Assembly (NCBI GenBank): GCA_013397865.1
Contig: VZTI01001775.1
Span: 124,001 to 188,000, forward strand
Direction: 5' to 3'
DNA: 64,000 nt
From: Struthidea cinerea
Taxonomy: Eukaryota; Chordata; Aves; Passeriformes; Corcoracidae
The notes under the pieces were generated by a model. The model made no database searches. It saw only the letters and a program-made list of their open reading frames with translations, and had not been told where the DNA came from. The position numbers and the translations under genes are program-made. Numbering within the stretch: the first letter of the stretch is position 1; each line of letters opens with the position of its first letter. Positions 48,195-61,120 of this stretch are shown here, piece by piece.

Positions 48195-51100
48195 TCAGAA
48201 TGGAGCTAAGGGGAAGTAAATGCATAATCATGACATCTGGGGAGTTAGCTCAATTTTCAGTCTGGTGTTAGAAACTCTCTGAACAGCCAAATGCTCTTGG
48301 TTGTCTTTCCCTGCTTCTTAGCTGTACTGTTCTTGTGAAAAATGGAAAGGAATGGTATTTGGTTGTGTGTCATAGCTGGAACAATCCCAGATGACACTTG
48401 AATATTCATTGTTTAGAAGAAAAGAGTTCTGGTAACACTGTTGATTTGCTAGTATTTTTATCATCCTTGTTACCCCTACTGAGACAAAGAAACAAGGAGT
48501 GATCAGACGTTAATTTGATATACTTACCTAATTCAAACTTAACATACCACTTGAAACGTGGTAGTTTTCCACCTCAGTTTGCAGCAAGTGTTTCCACAAC
48601 GCTCTTTGCAATTGGATAATAGCATTCCTTACATTATTCTTCGTATTCCTAAGGATGAAAGAAAGCAGCTGCATTGTTTGTAACTAAAAAATCCTCAACA
48701 AATTAAGTGCTGAGTCAAAATTTGCTGGTATGGAAGCAACTACATGAAAAATGAAAACTACTAACATCATATCTTAGGAAAATTCTGAATTCTTCACGTT
48801 TTGCTTACATTTATGGTCCACACGTTTGGTTTCCTATCTACTGACAGATGTGCTCCCTCTTTCTCATGCAGGCATGTTTGGGGTTCACAAACTAGGTATC
48901 CCAGCCCTATAGAAATGTTAAGTTTCAGCTGGTCCCATTGAATACATGGATGTAAGAGAAAAGTGCTGCCAACATGATATCCTAGCCCAGAACTTTCCTC
49001 TAGAGAGCAGGGCACCTGAGCTTTCTGGATATCAGAGCCTTGTTGCCAGCCAAGTAAGGCTAGGGTACTCCCACTGCCCTCAAAAGAATGATGTGGTTAC
49101 CAAACTCTGTTCTCACAGGTATATATAGGGGACTTTGTTCAGTAACTGCTTGGTTTAAAATGCATAAAATGTCCTTAGGAGCAAGGACTGTGGAGTGGCT
49201 CCAGCGCTTTCCCCATTATGCACCCTAACATTAATGCAAAGTCATGCTCCCTCATGCATGTCTTCTTATACTTCCCCTTGAATCTTGTGTTCCCAACTGC
49301 ATAATGGTTCAGACTTACCAAAAGACAGGAAAACCACCACTTCTGCCTACCCTGTCTGTACTGGTGCTCTTCTGTAACACAGTAGATGTGCCTAGAACAC
49401 ACAGTACGAAGGAGTGCACAGACGTTAAACTGACTGCTTTGCTGGGTTCCAATGAATCTCTTACATGCCAAGAATAATATCACTTTGGTTTGCACTAGAG
49501 CAGCCAGGGGTGATCCAGACAGCCCTGCCCAAATGCATTTCCTCACTACTGAAACTCAGGTAAGGCAGAATTTCTGCAAGCTCCAACTGTGTGACACAAG
49601 CTGTTGGCCTATTTCGGCACCTGGCCCTTGGCATGTGCTTGTGAGTCTCAGCATGTGCATCACAGTACTTAAATCTCTTTTTGTATCCAGAACTTCTGAA
49701 ACATTAACCAATATCTACTTAGCTGTATCAGCAAGCCGATTTAAAGATATTAACTGTTCTGTCCCATAATAGACTCCGAAATATCTTGTTTCAGTGGTTC
49801 AGAATTTTACAACTTGGTTTTAATTACCCTTGGATTATAATTTTCATATCTTCTCTAAAGTTAATAATTTGATGAGATACAAGACTGACAGAGAGGAGAA
49901 AAGAAAATAATGTATTTACAAATGCAATGATAGGACAGCTTATAAAACAAGAAGGGTCCTTTATTTAATTTGTATTTTGTGTTTGATTGCTTATCCCTCT
50001 GCATGTGGGCTTTGCTTTTGCCTTTCTGAATTTTCAGGAGAATTTTGTTAATATACACACTGACCTTTTGCAAACAATGTAGGGAGAAAGGGGGAAACAT
50101 TTAATCAATTCAATATAAATTTCAATCACTTCAAAGGTTTCATGCAAGCCACAGAATATATATTAAAATGAAGGTTGCTAGGCTATATTGGTGATATGAG
50201 GTGCGATACAACAGCTGTGTATGAACCTAATTTCTAATGTGAGATTATAAACACTATTTCTCTTTTCCCTGATAAAGAGTACCACTTTAATGAAAGAGAA
50301 GCTTTTCCTATTAATTTGGACTTTTTGCTTTTTTGAAAAATTTTGCATGTAGTAGGGGAGCGAAGACAAAGCTGAAGTTTACTTCTGAGGTTTCAGTGGG
50401 TTAAGACAACTAACCTATTTTTCAAAACTGTATTAAGAGATTCCTGATGGCCTTTGCCATGTGGCTCTTGGCTTTGAGAGTGTCATAGGAGGCAAAGTTC
50501 AGTATTCACAACATGGCTGTATGTACCCCTAGCTATGAGCCATCGAAAAATTACACAAAATCTGTGAGTGAAGCTTTGGGCTAATTTTTTTTTATTACAA
50601 GGAAGTTTTGCTTAGAATGGAACTTTAACTTTTTTGTGTTCTGACATCACACAAAACCTTATACTTCTGGCTATGACATTTTAGTATTTTAGAACTCTGG
50701 TTAAAATAAGTGGTTTAACCAGTAAACTTGATCTTTCTTTGCAAATGGAGTAGGGAAGAATTATGATTATGTAAGTGTCTTGGATAAGTATTTCATACTT
50801 TTACACAGCTGGGTCTAAATTCGTTCCTCCCTCTGGACTCCCTGGATAAACAACATTTGGCTTCCTAGCAACCTCATTTGTCCTCAGTCAGCCAGAAAAA
50901 TGATTGCAACTCAGCTTTAAAACAGTTTGATTTGAAATTTTGAAAAATACCTGTGTTGCAGAATGTACAATTTTTTATACTGCAAAATTCTTGCACTATG
51001 CAGTAGAAACAGGCAGGAAGATATTCTTTAGGTACCCTACTCTGTTAATTTCTCTCCTGCTCCTTACCTTCAGTGAAGGGAAGTTGCAAGCATACCCAGA

Positions 51101-51269
51101 AAAAAAAGAAAGCAACATCCCTTGCCCTTTGTGCATAACAGAAACTTTAGGAGGGATACAGAGATGTGACAGTGAAATGAGCTCGGCAGAGGCCAGCCAG
51201 ATGGACAATGGGCTGAAGTTCATGGCAAGCAGAGTGAAGCTGAGAGCCAGGTTTATTCAGTTTTCAGGA

Positions 51270-51570
51270 GAAGGCAAATGGTGACCTAGCTGGAGATGCT
51301 ACCTAACAAGGCAGCGGGGGGATGGAGTCAGACAGTCCTTGGTGGTGCACGGCAAGGTGATGGGTGATAGACACAAATATTAGGAAAGAGATCACAATGT
51401 GGGTGATCAGCCACCTAATTAGGTGATCTGATTAATGTTCCTCCTTGAAGGTATTAAAAACTTGACTGGACAAGGTCATGAGCAAATGCCTTAGGCCATC
51501 CCTGATTTGAGCAGGGATTGGATGAGATAACCTAAAGAAGCCCCTTCATTATTCTATAATTCCAGCTTTT
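51270..51570 (+). mobile_element. Decayed CR1 LINE 3' portion, plus orientation
   Basis: Phrases such as 'cagacagtccttggtggtgc', a 'gatgggtgatagacacaaat' stretch, 'ttgactggacaaggtcatga' and a terminal 'tcattattctataattcc' follow the CR1 3' order with substitutions and indels. The frame 50940-51284 runs into it but is not convincing as a gene. Confidence 0.75.
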
Positions 51571-54500
51571 GAACATGCTGCTCTTTCTGAAGCAGCTATG
51601 TTTCAACTCCATGGATGTGCTAGACGATGCCTACTGTACAGAGCAGGTCCCTCACCCTGAACGCTGGAGGCAGTTTGGGGTTCTGCAAGTGACTTCAGCA
51701 GAAGCAGGCTCTAGTTTCTGTTTCAAATATTTGCATTTATTCATTGACGCAAGTTTACAACTTCAGATGCTCATAAAGAAATGCTTGAAGTTGTTTACTA
51801 ACGGTTCTACTTGATTTAAGGCATATGCAAGAGCAAAGTAATCCAAATTCAAGTGGCTTGAAACTGCTGTTAATCTCTCTCCATGATGAAATAGTTTGTT
51901 TCATCTCAAAACTCATTTAATAGCTTTGCTTTTCTGTCCTGCGTTTGCCTCCATCCCTGCACTTCATTTTTTCCATGGTTTTTCTCTGACACTTCAAAGA
52001 AGGAAAATAGAGCAGGCAGTAGAAATCAGATTAAGTTCTGCCTTGGTATGTACATTTTTTTTAAAAAAGGACTAGTACAGAATTTCATCGTTTCCATGGC
52101 TGCTACTATCCTACTGAGTTCAGTACACCAAGTGAACTCTTATAGAAACTCCAAGAAATAGTCAAACACAGGAGCCTGTGTACTTCTAAGTCTGGGTTTA
52201 TAACATTTGATATTGCAATAGTTGGGTTATGTGTTGCCATAGTCTTACGCAGAGATGCCGCAAACCTCAACCAGACTTAAAATTACCTTTGGCAAGACAC
52301 ACAGAATTTAGAATCTCAAGTTTTTATGTCATTCTTTTACATCTTTTTGAAGTCCTTCACTCCACTGAGCTACAAAAAAGAGCAGATAATAATTTTGATT
52401 GTAATGACACAAAAATACCTGAATTTCTCCCTACAAATATACACCAGGCAGAGAAAGGAGAAGAAAAATATGTGCATGACCAGCACAGAAGCATTCCCCA
52501 GGCACATTGTCTGATGATCAGAAACAATATCAGTTTAGAGGGAGTCAATTGTTGTTGCAGCACCTATAAGTCAATGAAAATATGACCAGTTGCCTTAGGA
52601 AGAGGAAAAAGTGCCGTAGTTACACTGGTGGCATTGCACTCCCATGTAAGGAGCAGCATCCAATTTGTTTCAATAGATTTCCAAAGCAGTGTGTACATAG
52701 AGGTTATCCCTCTCCAGGATAGGCTCCCACTCTGAGAGACTGAAAAAAAGCTGTATTCTCCCTGTTTCTTGGTGTAGAATATGAGCATATTAAGTCTGCT
52801 AGAATTTATAAAATCAAGCAATATTTCCTGCATGTATTTGGACAGTGTAATTCAAAGTTAGCTTTTGTTTAAGCCTAGTATTATTTTCTATCTGAAGATG
52901 TTAGTAAATAAGGTATTTCTGCATGTGTTAATGACATTTTTAAGTGGCAGCTAATTTGTCTCTGGTTCATTGAATCGTATTTGTTCGAAATTTGCTTTTC
53001 ACAATTTCACATTAGTTCCCTAAAAATGATCCTTTAAGAATATCTTCGTAAAAATTTTCTCGGTACTGCTAAACATCATAATTTCTAGGCATTTATATGC
53101 AAACTTCACAGGTATAACCACGAGTTGAGTTCTGACTAGGCAATGAGTGTACTGATGGACAAGGATGTAGTGGAAACCAGATGAGATGGAGCTTTTTGAC
53201 ACCAGGAGAACCATGGGTGCGCATCCAGAGGAACATCAACGGTAGAAGATTCTAGTTGTCTATGCATCCATGTTTCCTGCAGCAAAACCTGCTAAATCTA
53301 CTGCTTCCAGTAACTTACCTAGCCTAATTCCACCACAGATACTCTGAATATTTCTACACTGCTGTGGACAGACCCCAGCTTACTAGGTTTTCTGAAGCTG
53401 GATCACATGCTTCTGGGGTAGGAACTAGACAATTGTTTTAAGGATGAAAGTATTACTCGTGTTTCTACCCAAACCTATTCCTGCACTGTGCAGAGCTTAG
53501 GTAGAAAAGAGAGCCTGATGGAAAATAGATCAAATACTTTTCTAGTGATAACTGAATTTTTAATGGTGACAAATTGGAAATATACAGAATTTTTCAGATG
53601 AGGAAGCAGAGCAATTACCCTATTCACACAATGCCAGGAATATTGAGAAACCCATCTGAAACCCTTAATGCTGAGGTACATGATTTAAATGCAAGACTAC
53701 TACTCTTCCCACACTAAAAAATGGTAATAACTATCTTTCAAACAGAGTTACTGGAGAGACCAAGGGAAAGCTGTCTCCAATCTTAGCAGGACTGAGTTTT
53801 TCCTGATCTTGCATTCTCTTTCACTAAAATAAGTGAGAAAACTTTTTATGTCTATCTGCTGTCCTTTGGATCTCAGTATGCAGGGCTGCACATCTCACCT
53901 TTAAATGCTCCGAACACTAGAAACTCAAACCGCTAATAACTGCCTTTTGTAAGTGTAATTTTCAGAATGTGACCAAGGTATTTATTCTATCGACTGCACT
54001 CTTTGAAGTGCATAGAGAGATATCCTGTAGAGAGTAAAGCAACTCTATATACTTCCCATGGGTAAAACTGCTGTCATCTTTCCCATATCCACTAACTGGC
54101 CTGATTACCCTTACAATGGAGCCAATTTTGCATTGGAACTATTCCACTATCTTCAAAGAAGGTTGCCTTCATTTAAATTTTATCTGAGAAAGAGTGTCAG
54201 GCTCCAAACATGATTTAATCCACAGAAAATCATAAGAAAGTTGAAGTGATTCTGTTTAAGTCTTAAGCTATTTGATTCCATCTCTTTTAAAGGGAAAAAA
54301 GAATCTTCTAGCACTGAAGAATCAAAGTCAAGAGATTTACCCATCATAATCATTTGAGTTACATAGGCAGTTTTCTCCACCCTATACTCCAACGTTTCTA
54401 AGTTCTCCCAGTTTCCTGCTTTTTTACTCTACTTCAAGGGAAATTAAATTAGCACTAGACAAAATTTGTATTTTTCAGGCTTGAGGTCTCAAACACAAAG

Positions 54501-54824
54501 CATTTTGAACACTCAGCAGAAATTCTCTAGAATTATAACAGTATTTATTACAGAAGTTCATCAAGGCAGAACTAAAAAACAGCTGGTGAGGATCATTCAA
54601 AATAAATTAATGAACTATAGTACTGGGACGTACCTTATATTAGATGTATTCATTAATCTTTCAGGGCTTCCTTTTCTCTTTCCAATATGATGTGACTTTG
54701 TAAGTGGAATCAGTATGATTCTGAGCATTGACAACACAGCACTTGCTCCAAAGCCCAAATTATCACAAAAAGATATTAGACACATGATGAAAGTCCTAAA
54801 AATATTTCTAAATAGAAAAATATC

Positions 54825-54881
54825 GGGGGGGGGGGGGGGNNNNNNNNNNNNNNNNNNNNNNNNNNNNNNNNNNNNNNNNNN
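54825..54881. other. G-homopolymer followed by 42-bp assembly gap
   Basis: Fifteen G (54825-54839) run directly into 42 unknown bases (54840-54881). The true G-run length and gap content are unknown. Any translation across it is invalid. Confidence 0.98.
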
Positions 54882-56574
54882 CCTCAGTTATCACTGAGTG
54901 TGTGTAACACAGCACCTCTCCCAAGGAACAAAAAGTTATATTTTCCTTTCATCCTCTAGATCCCAGATCTGTCCTGCCTCCTGCCCTACCACTTTGATGA
55001 AGCACAATCCGCCATGCAGTGGGTTGATTTAAACCTGTGGACGTAACAGCAACTATTCATAGATTTCTTGGCTTGCTGATTTCCCTTTGATCAGCTCACA
55101 GCCAACACCTACCAGCAGCATCAGCAGGGACACAAATTCAGACCTCTCTCTGATATCCCAAGAGGGATATACCTTTCAGTTTTTGTCAGATTTGCCCAAA
55201 CAGACCAACATAAAAAAATCACTGTGGTGAGCTAAAGACGAGCAACGTGTCCATGTAAGCCTGATACTATTAAAAAGTGAGGCTAAAAGCATTATCACTT
55301 TGTTATAATCAATGCTGTTCTGTTACACTTTGTCTCATTTGTACTGGGTAGCTGAAAAACTGCAAAATTACAGAAATTCTGAAAGAGTATGTCCTGTAAA
55401 TCCCAACAAAAGACTGTTTGTCATCCCCTTGAAGTACTTTCCACTTCTGATTCTGGGAAACCTTTTCATGATGTTTTAACAGCTTAATGCAATGGTCCAT
55501 GTAACTTAAAGTTTAATTTAAAGCAGAACAATGGAAATGCTATGTTTGCAGTATTATTTGTTTGACCTGAGATTGCCTTGGGGTTTATTGTAATTTTGGT
55601 GGCTGCAGAGCTCTGAAAGAAGCTTTTAGCAATTAGCTAATTTACTGTCTTTGGACATATCCTGAAAGGTAGAGATACTCAATTCATTTTTATTTCTTAG
55701 CTCAGACTTGGACCCTTTTATGCTTACACTGGCAAATACAAAATCATTTATAAGCAGAAGAAATAACAACTTTCCAAGAAAGTAGTGAAGCTCAAAAATG
55801 AAGGGACTAGAGCAGTTAGAAATAAGAGATTGCATGTAGGACTATTATTAATTTCACAGTGAGCAATAACTTCAGAAAAACAACCATTATTGTTCAATAT
55901 TAGAAAATAGAGTAGTACACATGAAGAATTTTTACACCTGTGGAGATAGGAGCACTGAAAAACAGCTACTCTTACATAAAGTATTATCCAGCTTATCCAT
56001 GATCATGTCGGATGGTCAGCTGGCACATATTTTCCACAGAAATATCTTCCATCATCTCTTAATCAATTCGGTTCTATGGTTGAAGATAATTTTCTTAAAA
56101 TTCCATATCATAACTCAAGGAGATTAACCCATCTGAAAGAAAATAATAAATTGATCCTGACACAGTCTCTTTGCCATTCAAGTATCTCTTCTACTCTTTT
56201 TTCATTAAAAAAATCTTCCCTTGATTAAATAGTATTTCCTGTTGGATTCTGCACGTGCTTTTTCAGGAAAAGTTCCATTTTGTTGAAGTGACACATTCTC
56301 ATGTAAAAAGCCTTTCCTGTGGAAAATTCCCCACTAACTCTAATCCAATTCTCTTCCTCGAGGTCCCAACAAAATTCCTTCCTGCTATGCTTTCACCATA
56401 ATTTCAAACTGGCCATGCTGCTGTCCTAGAAGTCCTTAAATGGCTGCCCCAGAGGTATTTTGCCCATCTAAAAGCCAGTCAAAGCTGAAGCTTTCACCCT
56501 CCCTGTATTAAAATGCCTGTTCTTGAAGCTGATAAGAGCAGCAGCCGCATGGCAGAAGTTTTAAAGCACTCAGA

Positions 56575-56705
56575 ATTCTCAGATGTCCTTCGTGCCACCT
56601 TCTGCCCTGCAGCGCACGTACAACTGCGCAGAGCTGCACGGGGTCTCCCAGCAGCCGCCCCGTGCTCTCCCCAGCCCTGAGACTGCAGAGCGGCACCAGT
56701 GGGGC
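56575..56705. promoter_or_regulatory. Small CpG-rich, GC-rich patch
   Basis: Within an AT-rich neighbourhood this stretch has about nine CpG dinucleotides (for example gcgcacg, tgcgcag, cagccgccccg, gagcggc) and is clearly GC-rich by eye. It could be a small CpG island or alternative promoter, a decayed LTR U5, or a GC-rich exon. Minus-strand frames overlapping it (up to 125 codons) follow from low stop-codon density in GC-rich DNA. No TATA box or gene end was identified. Confidence 0.3.
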
Positions 56706-59564
56706 TGATCAGACAAGGCACAGCTTGTTGCCATCTGTTCTCAGCTGCAGTGCCTCTTCCAGTCTTCCTCAGCCATCCTATGGCATCGGGAGAAGTCACA
56801 GAGGTGAAGAATTCCTCCTCACCCCTACTTGCAAGGTAGGCATTCTTAGAGCAGAAGCTGCTGCAAGGCAATGCTCTTAAAAGACATGGGTTTTTCTCTT
56901 CAGAGCCTTTTTTCCCTCTTATACTGCTTCATCACAGCTTATTTCTTACTTTGTGCCATTGCAAGTTCCAACAGGTTTGTGCTGCCCATATAAACTAGGA
57001 AGTCTACAAGCCCCTAGAGGTGCACCAAAGATGGAAGATGACTAGGCTTGTCTCTTCAAATTTGTGGCATGGTTATAAGGAAGAGTTCTACAAAATATTT
57101 GTTCAAATTAATATAGTTTCATTGTTTCTTATTGAAAAAAATAGCCAAAAAAGTCTACTGTGAAAACAAATTGAGACATACCACCATCCAAGTTCAGTCA
57201 AAAAGCAAAGAAATTCAGCATACAATCAGCAGCATTCTAACAATTTGCTTAGCTGGGAGATGTAAACCACTGTAAATATAGTATTCCATATATATAGTAT
57301 ATGCAATACAATGCCATGTAAAAGCTTATTTATCTGACAGTGGCCTTAATGATAAATAAAATGGACTTGACAAGGACAGACTTAATGATGTGGCACTTCA
57401 TTCAAACCACTCTTCTGTCTCAGGACAATGGCTAAGAATTCATTCATTCCTAAATGGGTTCTTCTAGCAAGAACTCCTATTAACCTCTTGTGAACCTTTT
57501 TTAAACTGAAGAGTATGGAAAATGTTCTAAACCAGTAAATGGTGAAAAGGTGAAATAAATGTTGCAGAAACACAAATCCACTGGGATTTGTTCTTTGAAA
57601 TTTTTCACTTTGCAAGGATTTGAAGGCAAGGACTTTGTTTCCTTCACAATAGGTATAATTTGAGTGATCGGTTGCATGGTTAAAAATCAAATTTAGTATT
57701 TTTGAAATATACTTTAAGACTCTCATATATTTGAGCCTACTTCTGTTTATAGCTCAGTAACTGCTCCACTATCTTGCATTCAAAAATGCAGCAATTTTTT
57801 CTCTCTGTTTATTGTCAGTTTCTCTAGAAAACCTTGTTTAATGATTTTCTTCTCAAAATATCTTTCAAGTAATTTAAAACTTTTTCTTTTGAATAAACAA
57901 ACCTATATGAAGAAATGCTATAAAAATTCTTATTTCAAGGGACCTCAAGACTTCCATTCCTATCCAAATACAAATTCTCATCATGGACACAGTACAGTCC
58001 TTGATTCACAAATCCTATGGGATTATTGCAAAGCATTACAAATATATACACACAGTCATACTTCTAGTCAGTAAAAACACTGAGAGAAGAAATTACATAG
58101 AACAGAGAAAGGACATGACTCCTGAGTTTCTGGCTTCACAGAATGAAACAGAATCCACAGAGAAATGTTTTATTTGCTTAATTTGTTTTTATTCCCAGGA
58201 AGACATTTACTGAAAAATTAAACAAACTCCAAAACAGTGTGAGAGCCCTAACTATGACTCTAAACCACAGCAGAAATGGAGGGATGGTCTTTAAACTTAA
58301 GATATATTCCAGGATTAAGATGCCACTGTAAGCAAGTGAGAAGATGAAGAAGTTTATTCCTCTTTTTCTCACCAGCAGACTTTGTGGCCTCTGGATCCAT
58401 GATGACTCTGACATCAAGTCACATTTACCTGTTTCTCCTAAAGTGCAGCCATGTATAATCATCATATTGTCTATAGAACTTTCGCTATAGAAAATTCTCC
58501 CTTCCCAATATATAAATATCTCATTATTTTTATCTTCAAAATTCTGTGGAAATTGCTCTCTCGTCTTGAATTTTTTTATACTGAACATCCAAATAGCCTC
58601 TTGGCTCTTCCAGTCTTTGCAGTCTCATTTTCAATAGCTTATTTAATTGCTACTTCTATTTCCCTTTTAATCATTCATACCATGTTCAACTCATGCATGG
58701 AACATAACATATTCTCTTCAACTAAGTTTCTGTTAAATTCAAGTGAGAACACTTCATTAATTTTTCCACATATGCACATATTTTTTGAATTTATAAAAAT
58801 ACCCTGCCTCCTTGACTACCTTTTATACCATTAACTCTTTTTAGCAGAGACCATGTTTAATTTGTCTGTTCAGAAGCTGAAAAAATATTTGTACATCCTG
58901 TAAAATCACAATGTCCTTTATATATGTTGGATCATAAACTGAGCTGTGTATTTTCTGATCACAAAGATTTCAGGTATTTTTGAGTTTTCCAGTATATATT
59001 GGGCACATGGTTGTTAGGAAGTGTGGCTCTGTTAAGAGATATGGTGACTTTTGAATAGCTGGTCAAATGAGAAGATAAGTGACATAACGTGCCTGAATAT
59101 TATGGGGATGTTTTAACTCATGTCACAGACAATCATATTTTGTAAGCCTAAGGCAGGCAGCCAATTGAGAACCACATAATAAAAAGAGGGAGTCATCTAA
59201 GATGGCATGGCACTGGCAGTTACCCTTCCCCCACCAAGCTGTCCTGACTTCTGCACCTGAAGAAGTAATAAGGATGTATGTCAGTTCCTAATAGGAGCAA
59301 GGAGAGAGAATCTCCCCACAGTAACTTTGACACTTCCATATGTCCACAATGCAAGACCAGCAAACTCAATCATCTAATGTGCTCTCACCCTAACTCACAG
59401 CCTTGCTGTGACAACGTGGAATTAATCCACCGCCTTGAAGCACTAAAATCCAATTTTAACAACTTTTCTGATAGATCATAGTCCAACATTCTGCCTCCAC
59501 CCCCCCCCGCACACCCCACANATTCAAAGTTAGCAACCATTTTAGGATTTTTTCTGTCTACATT

Positions 59565-61120
59565 AGAAAAGGAACACCCAGGGAACTACAGGCTGTTCAG
59601 TCTCACCTCCATGCCCAGCAAGTTTATGGAGCAGACTGTCCTTGAAACTATGCTAAGGCAGATGGGAAATAAGGAGGTCACTGGGAACTGCCACCATGAC
59701 TCCTCTAAGGGTAAATTGTTACTGACAAATTTAGTGGCCTTCTATGATGGAGTTGTCGATTTGGTGGATAAGGGAAAAGCAATGGATGTCATCCACCTGG
59801 ACTTGTGTAAAGAATTTGACACTGTCCCACGTGATATCCTTTTCTCTAAACCAGAGAAACATGACAGTCGGTGGATAAGGAACTGACCAGACAGTCAATT
59901 CCAAAGAGTTGTGGTCAACAGCTCAATGTCCAAGTAGAGATCAGTGATGAGTGGCTGTGTGAATTGACAGAAGTGGGAAGCCAGAACAACCACAAAACCA
60001 CAGCTGGAATGTAAAGAGTACATTTATTTCCTTGCCTCATTAACCAGAGGATCCCTAAGCAACACCCAGGCAGAGACACACCAGAGGGAACACAGGCACC
60101 ACCAGGCTTAGTCCATCCTAGCAAAAGACAGGCCTGCTCTTTGTTCCAGTTTATCTAGGGCCTGTGCACATGTAATTTGCCAACATACTGTGACTTGCCC
60201 TATGCTTTTTATGATCTCTGAGCTTTGATCTTCTTTCTCCCAGAACAGGGATGCATGCATGTCCGTGAGGGTGCCTCCAAGTCTCTCAAAACACCTACAT
60301 TATCTCTACACAGAAATTCTACTTCTCAAAAACCAGACAGAGGATAAAGAGCAATAGGCATAAAATATGGGATTTTCCACACCCTTATTCTCCATGCCTT
60401 GGCATTCCCAGCTGCAAGGCCATTTAAACAAATCTACCATCCTCCTCACCATTATTGCACTTTTAACCCTTTCCTCCCAAGACTGGCATTCCTCAGGGGC
60501 TGGTGTTGGGACCTACAACACTTTTGTTGGGGACATGGTCAGTGGGATTGAGTACACCCTCAGCAAGTTTGTCAAAAACACCAAGCTGAGTGGTGAGGTT
60601 AACCCCCCCGAAGGAAGGGATGCCTCCAGAGGACCTTGACAGGCTTGAGACATGGGCCTGTGAGAATCCAATGAAGTTCAACAAGGCCAAATGCAAGGTC
60701 TTGCACCTGGGTTGGGGTAATCCCAATCACAAATAGAGACTGGGTGAGAAATGGATTGAGATCAGACCTGGACAAAAGGACTGGGAGATGTTGGCTGAAT
60801 ACAAGCTTGACATGCCTTGGCATCAAATGCTTGAGCTGAGAAAGCCAGCTGTACCCTGCACCAAAAGAAATGTTACCAGCAGGATGTGGACTTGCTGCAG
60901 GAAGTCCAGATGAGGCCATAAAGATGGTCAGAGGAATGGAGCACTGGAACAAGTTGACCAGAGATGCTGTGGATGCCCCATCCTTGGAAGTGTTTAAGAC
61001 CAGGTTGGAGGGGGCTTTGAGCAAGCTGGCCTAGTGGAAGATGTCCCTGTCCATGGCATGAGATTGGAACTGTATGATCACTAAGTTTCCTTCCATCCCA
61101 GGCCATTCTGTGATTCTATA
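59565..61120 (+). mobile_element. CR1 LINE interrupted by an LTR-like insertion
   Basis: Sense-strand CR1 covers 59565-59955 and resumes at 60484-61120. The left part encodes decayed RT ('GNYRLFSLTSMPSKFMEQTV', then 'AMDVIHLDLCKEFDTVPRDI'). The right part continues with the 'cctcaggggctggtgttggg' block, a degenerate catalytic site (FVKNTK instead of FADDTK) and the 3' end 'ggccattctgtgattctat'. A second internal deletion lies near 60935-60950, where the usual middle section is missing. Frames at 59611-59886 and 60367-60639 are parts of this element; 60599-61024 (minus) is its antisense shadow. Confidence 0.93.
59956..60483 (-). mobile_element. LTR-like insertion nested in CR1, minus orientation
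   Basis: A 528-bp block breaks the CR1 RT sequence exactly at '...gatgagtggc|attcctcagg'. TGGC occurs at 59952-59955 and again at 60484-60487, a 4-bp target duplication. On the minus strand it ends ...CAATTCACACA, with an AATAAA signal (plus TTTATT at 60023-60028) about 67 bp before the end, which fits an LTR 3' part. The 5' end on the minus strand does not show a clean TG, so the family is uncertain. A 4-bp duplication is typical of class I (gamma-like) ERVs. The minus-strand frame at 59915-60124 spans the junction and is not a gene. Confidence 0.72.

Larger units (their letters stand above)
42527..51269. other. Mostly unique AT-rich noncoding DNA
   Basis: No gene was confidently recognised in about 8.7 kb. 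Items listed separately are the 48-bp duplication (44543-44638), the candidate minus-strand exons (46084-47427), an A-run of 17 at 47034-47050 and the hairpin at 48151-48194. Remaining frames (for example 49175-49546 minus and 49452-49769 plus) overlap on opposite strands and are probably chance. Confidence 0.45.
51571..59564. other. Mostly unique noncoding DNA with assembly gap and CpG-rich patch
   Basis: No gene was confidently recognised in about 8 kb. It contains the gap at 54840-54881, the CpG-rich patch at 56575-56705, a C-run near 59500 and one ambiguous base (n) at 59521. The plus frame at 59278-59481 has a CPQC motif and further cysteines but no recognised family. Confidence 0.45.

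Noticed and set aside
56494..56871. 125-codon minus-strand frame over the CpG-rich patch
   Set aside because: Open mainly because the patch is GC-rich. No homology recognised, and a plus-strand frame overlaps it.
58178..58834. Overlapping 136-codon minus and 127-codon plus frames
   Set aside because: Opposite strands over shared bases in AT-rich DNA with no motifs or splice signals.
59278..59481. 67-codon plus frame with CPQC and further cysteines
   Set aside because: Attractive composition but too short, no family recognised and no clear donor; left as a note for a translated search.
60599..61024. 141-codon minus-strand frame
   Set aside because: Antisense of the CR1 3' region.
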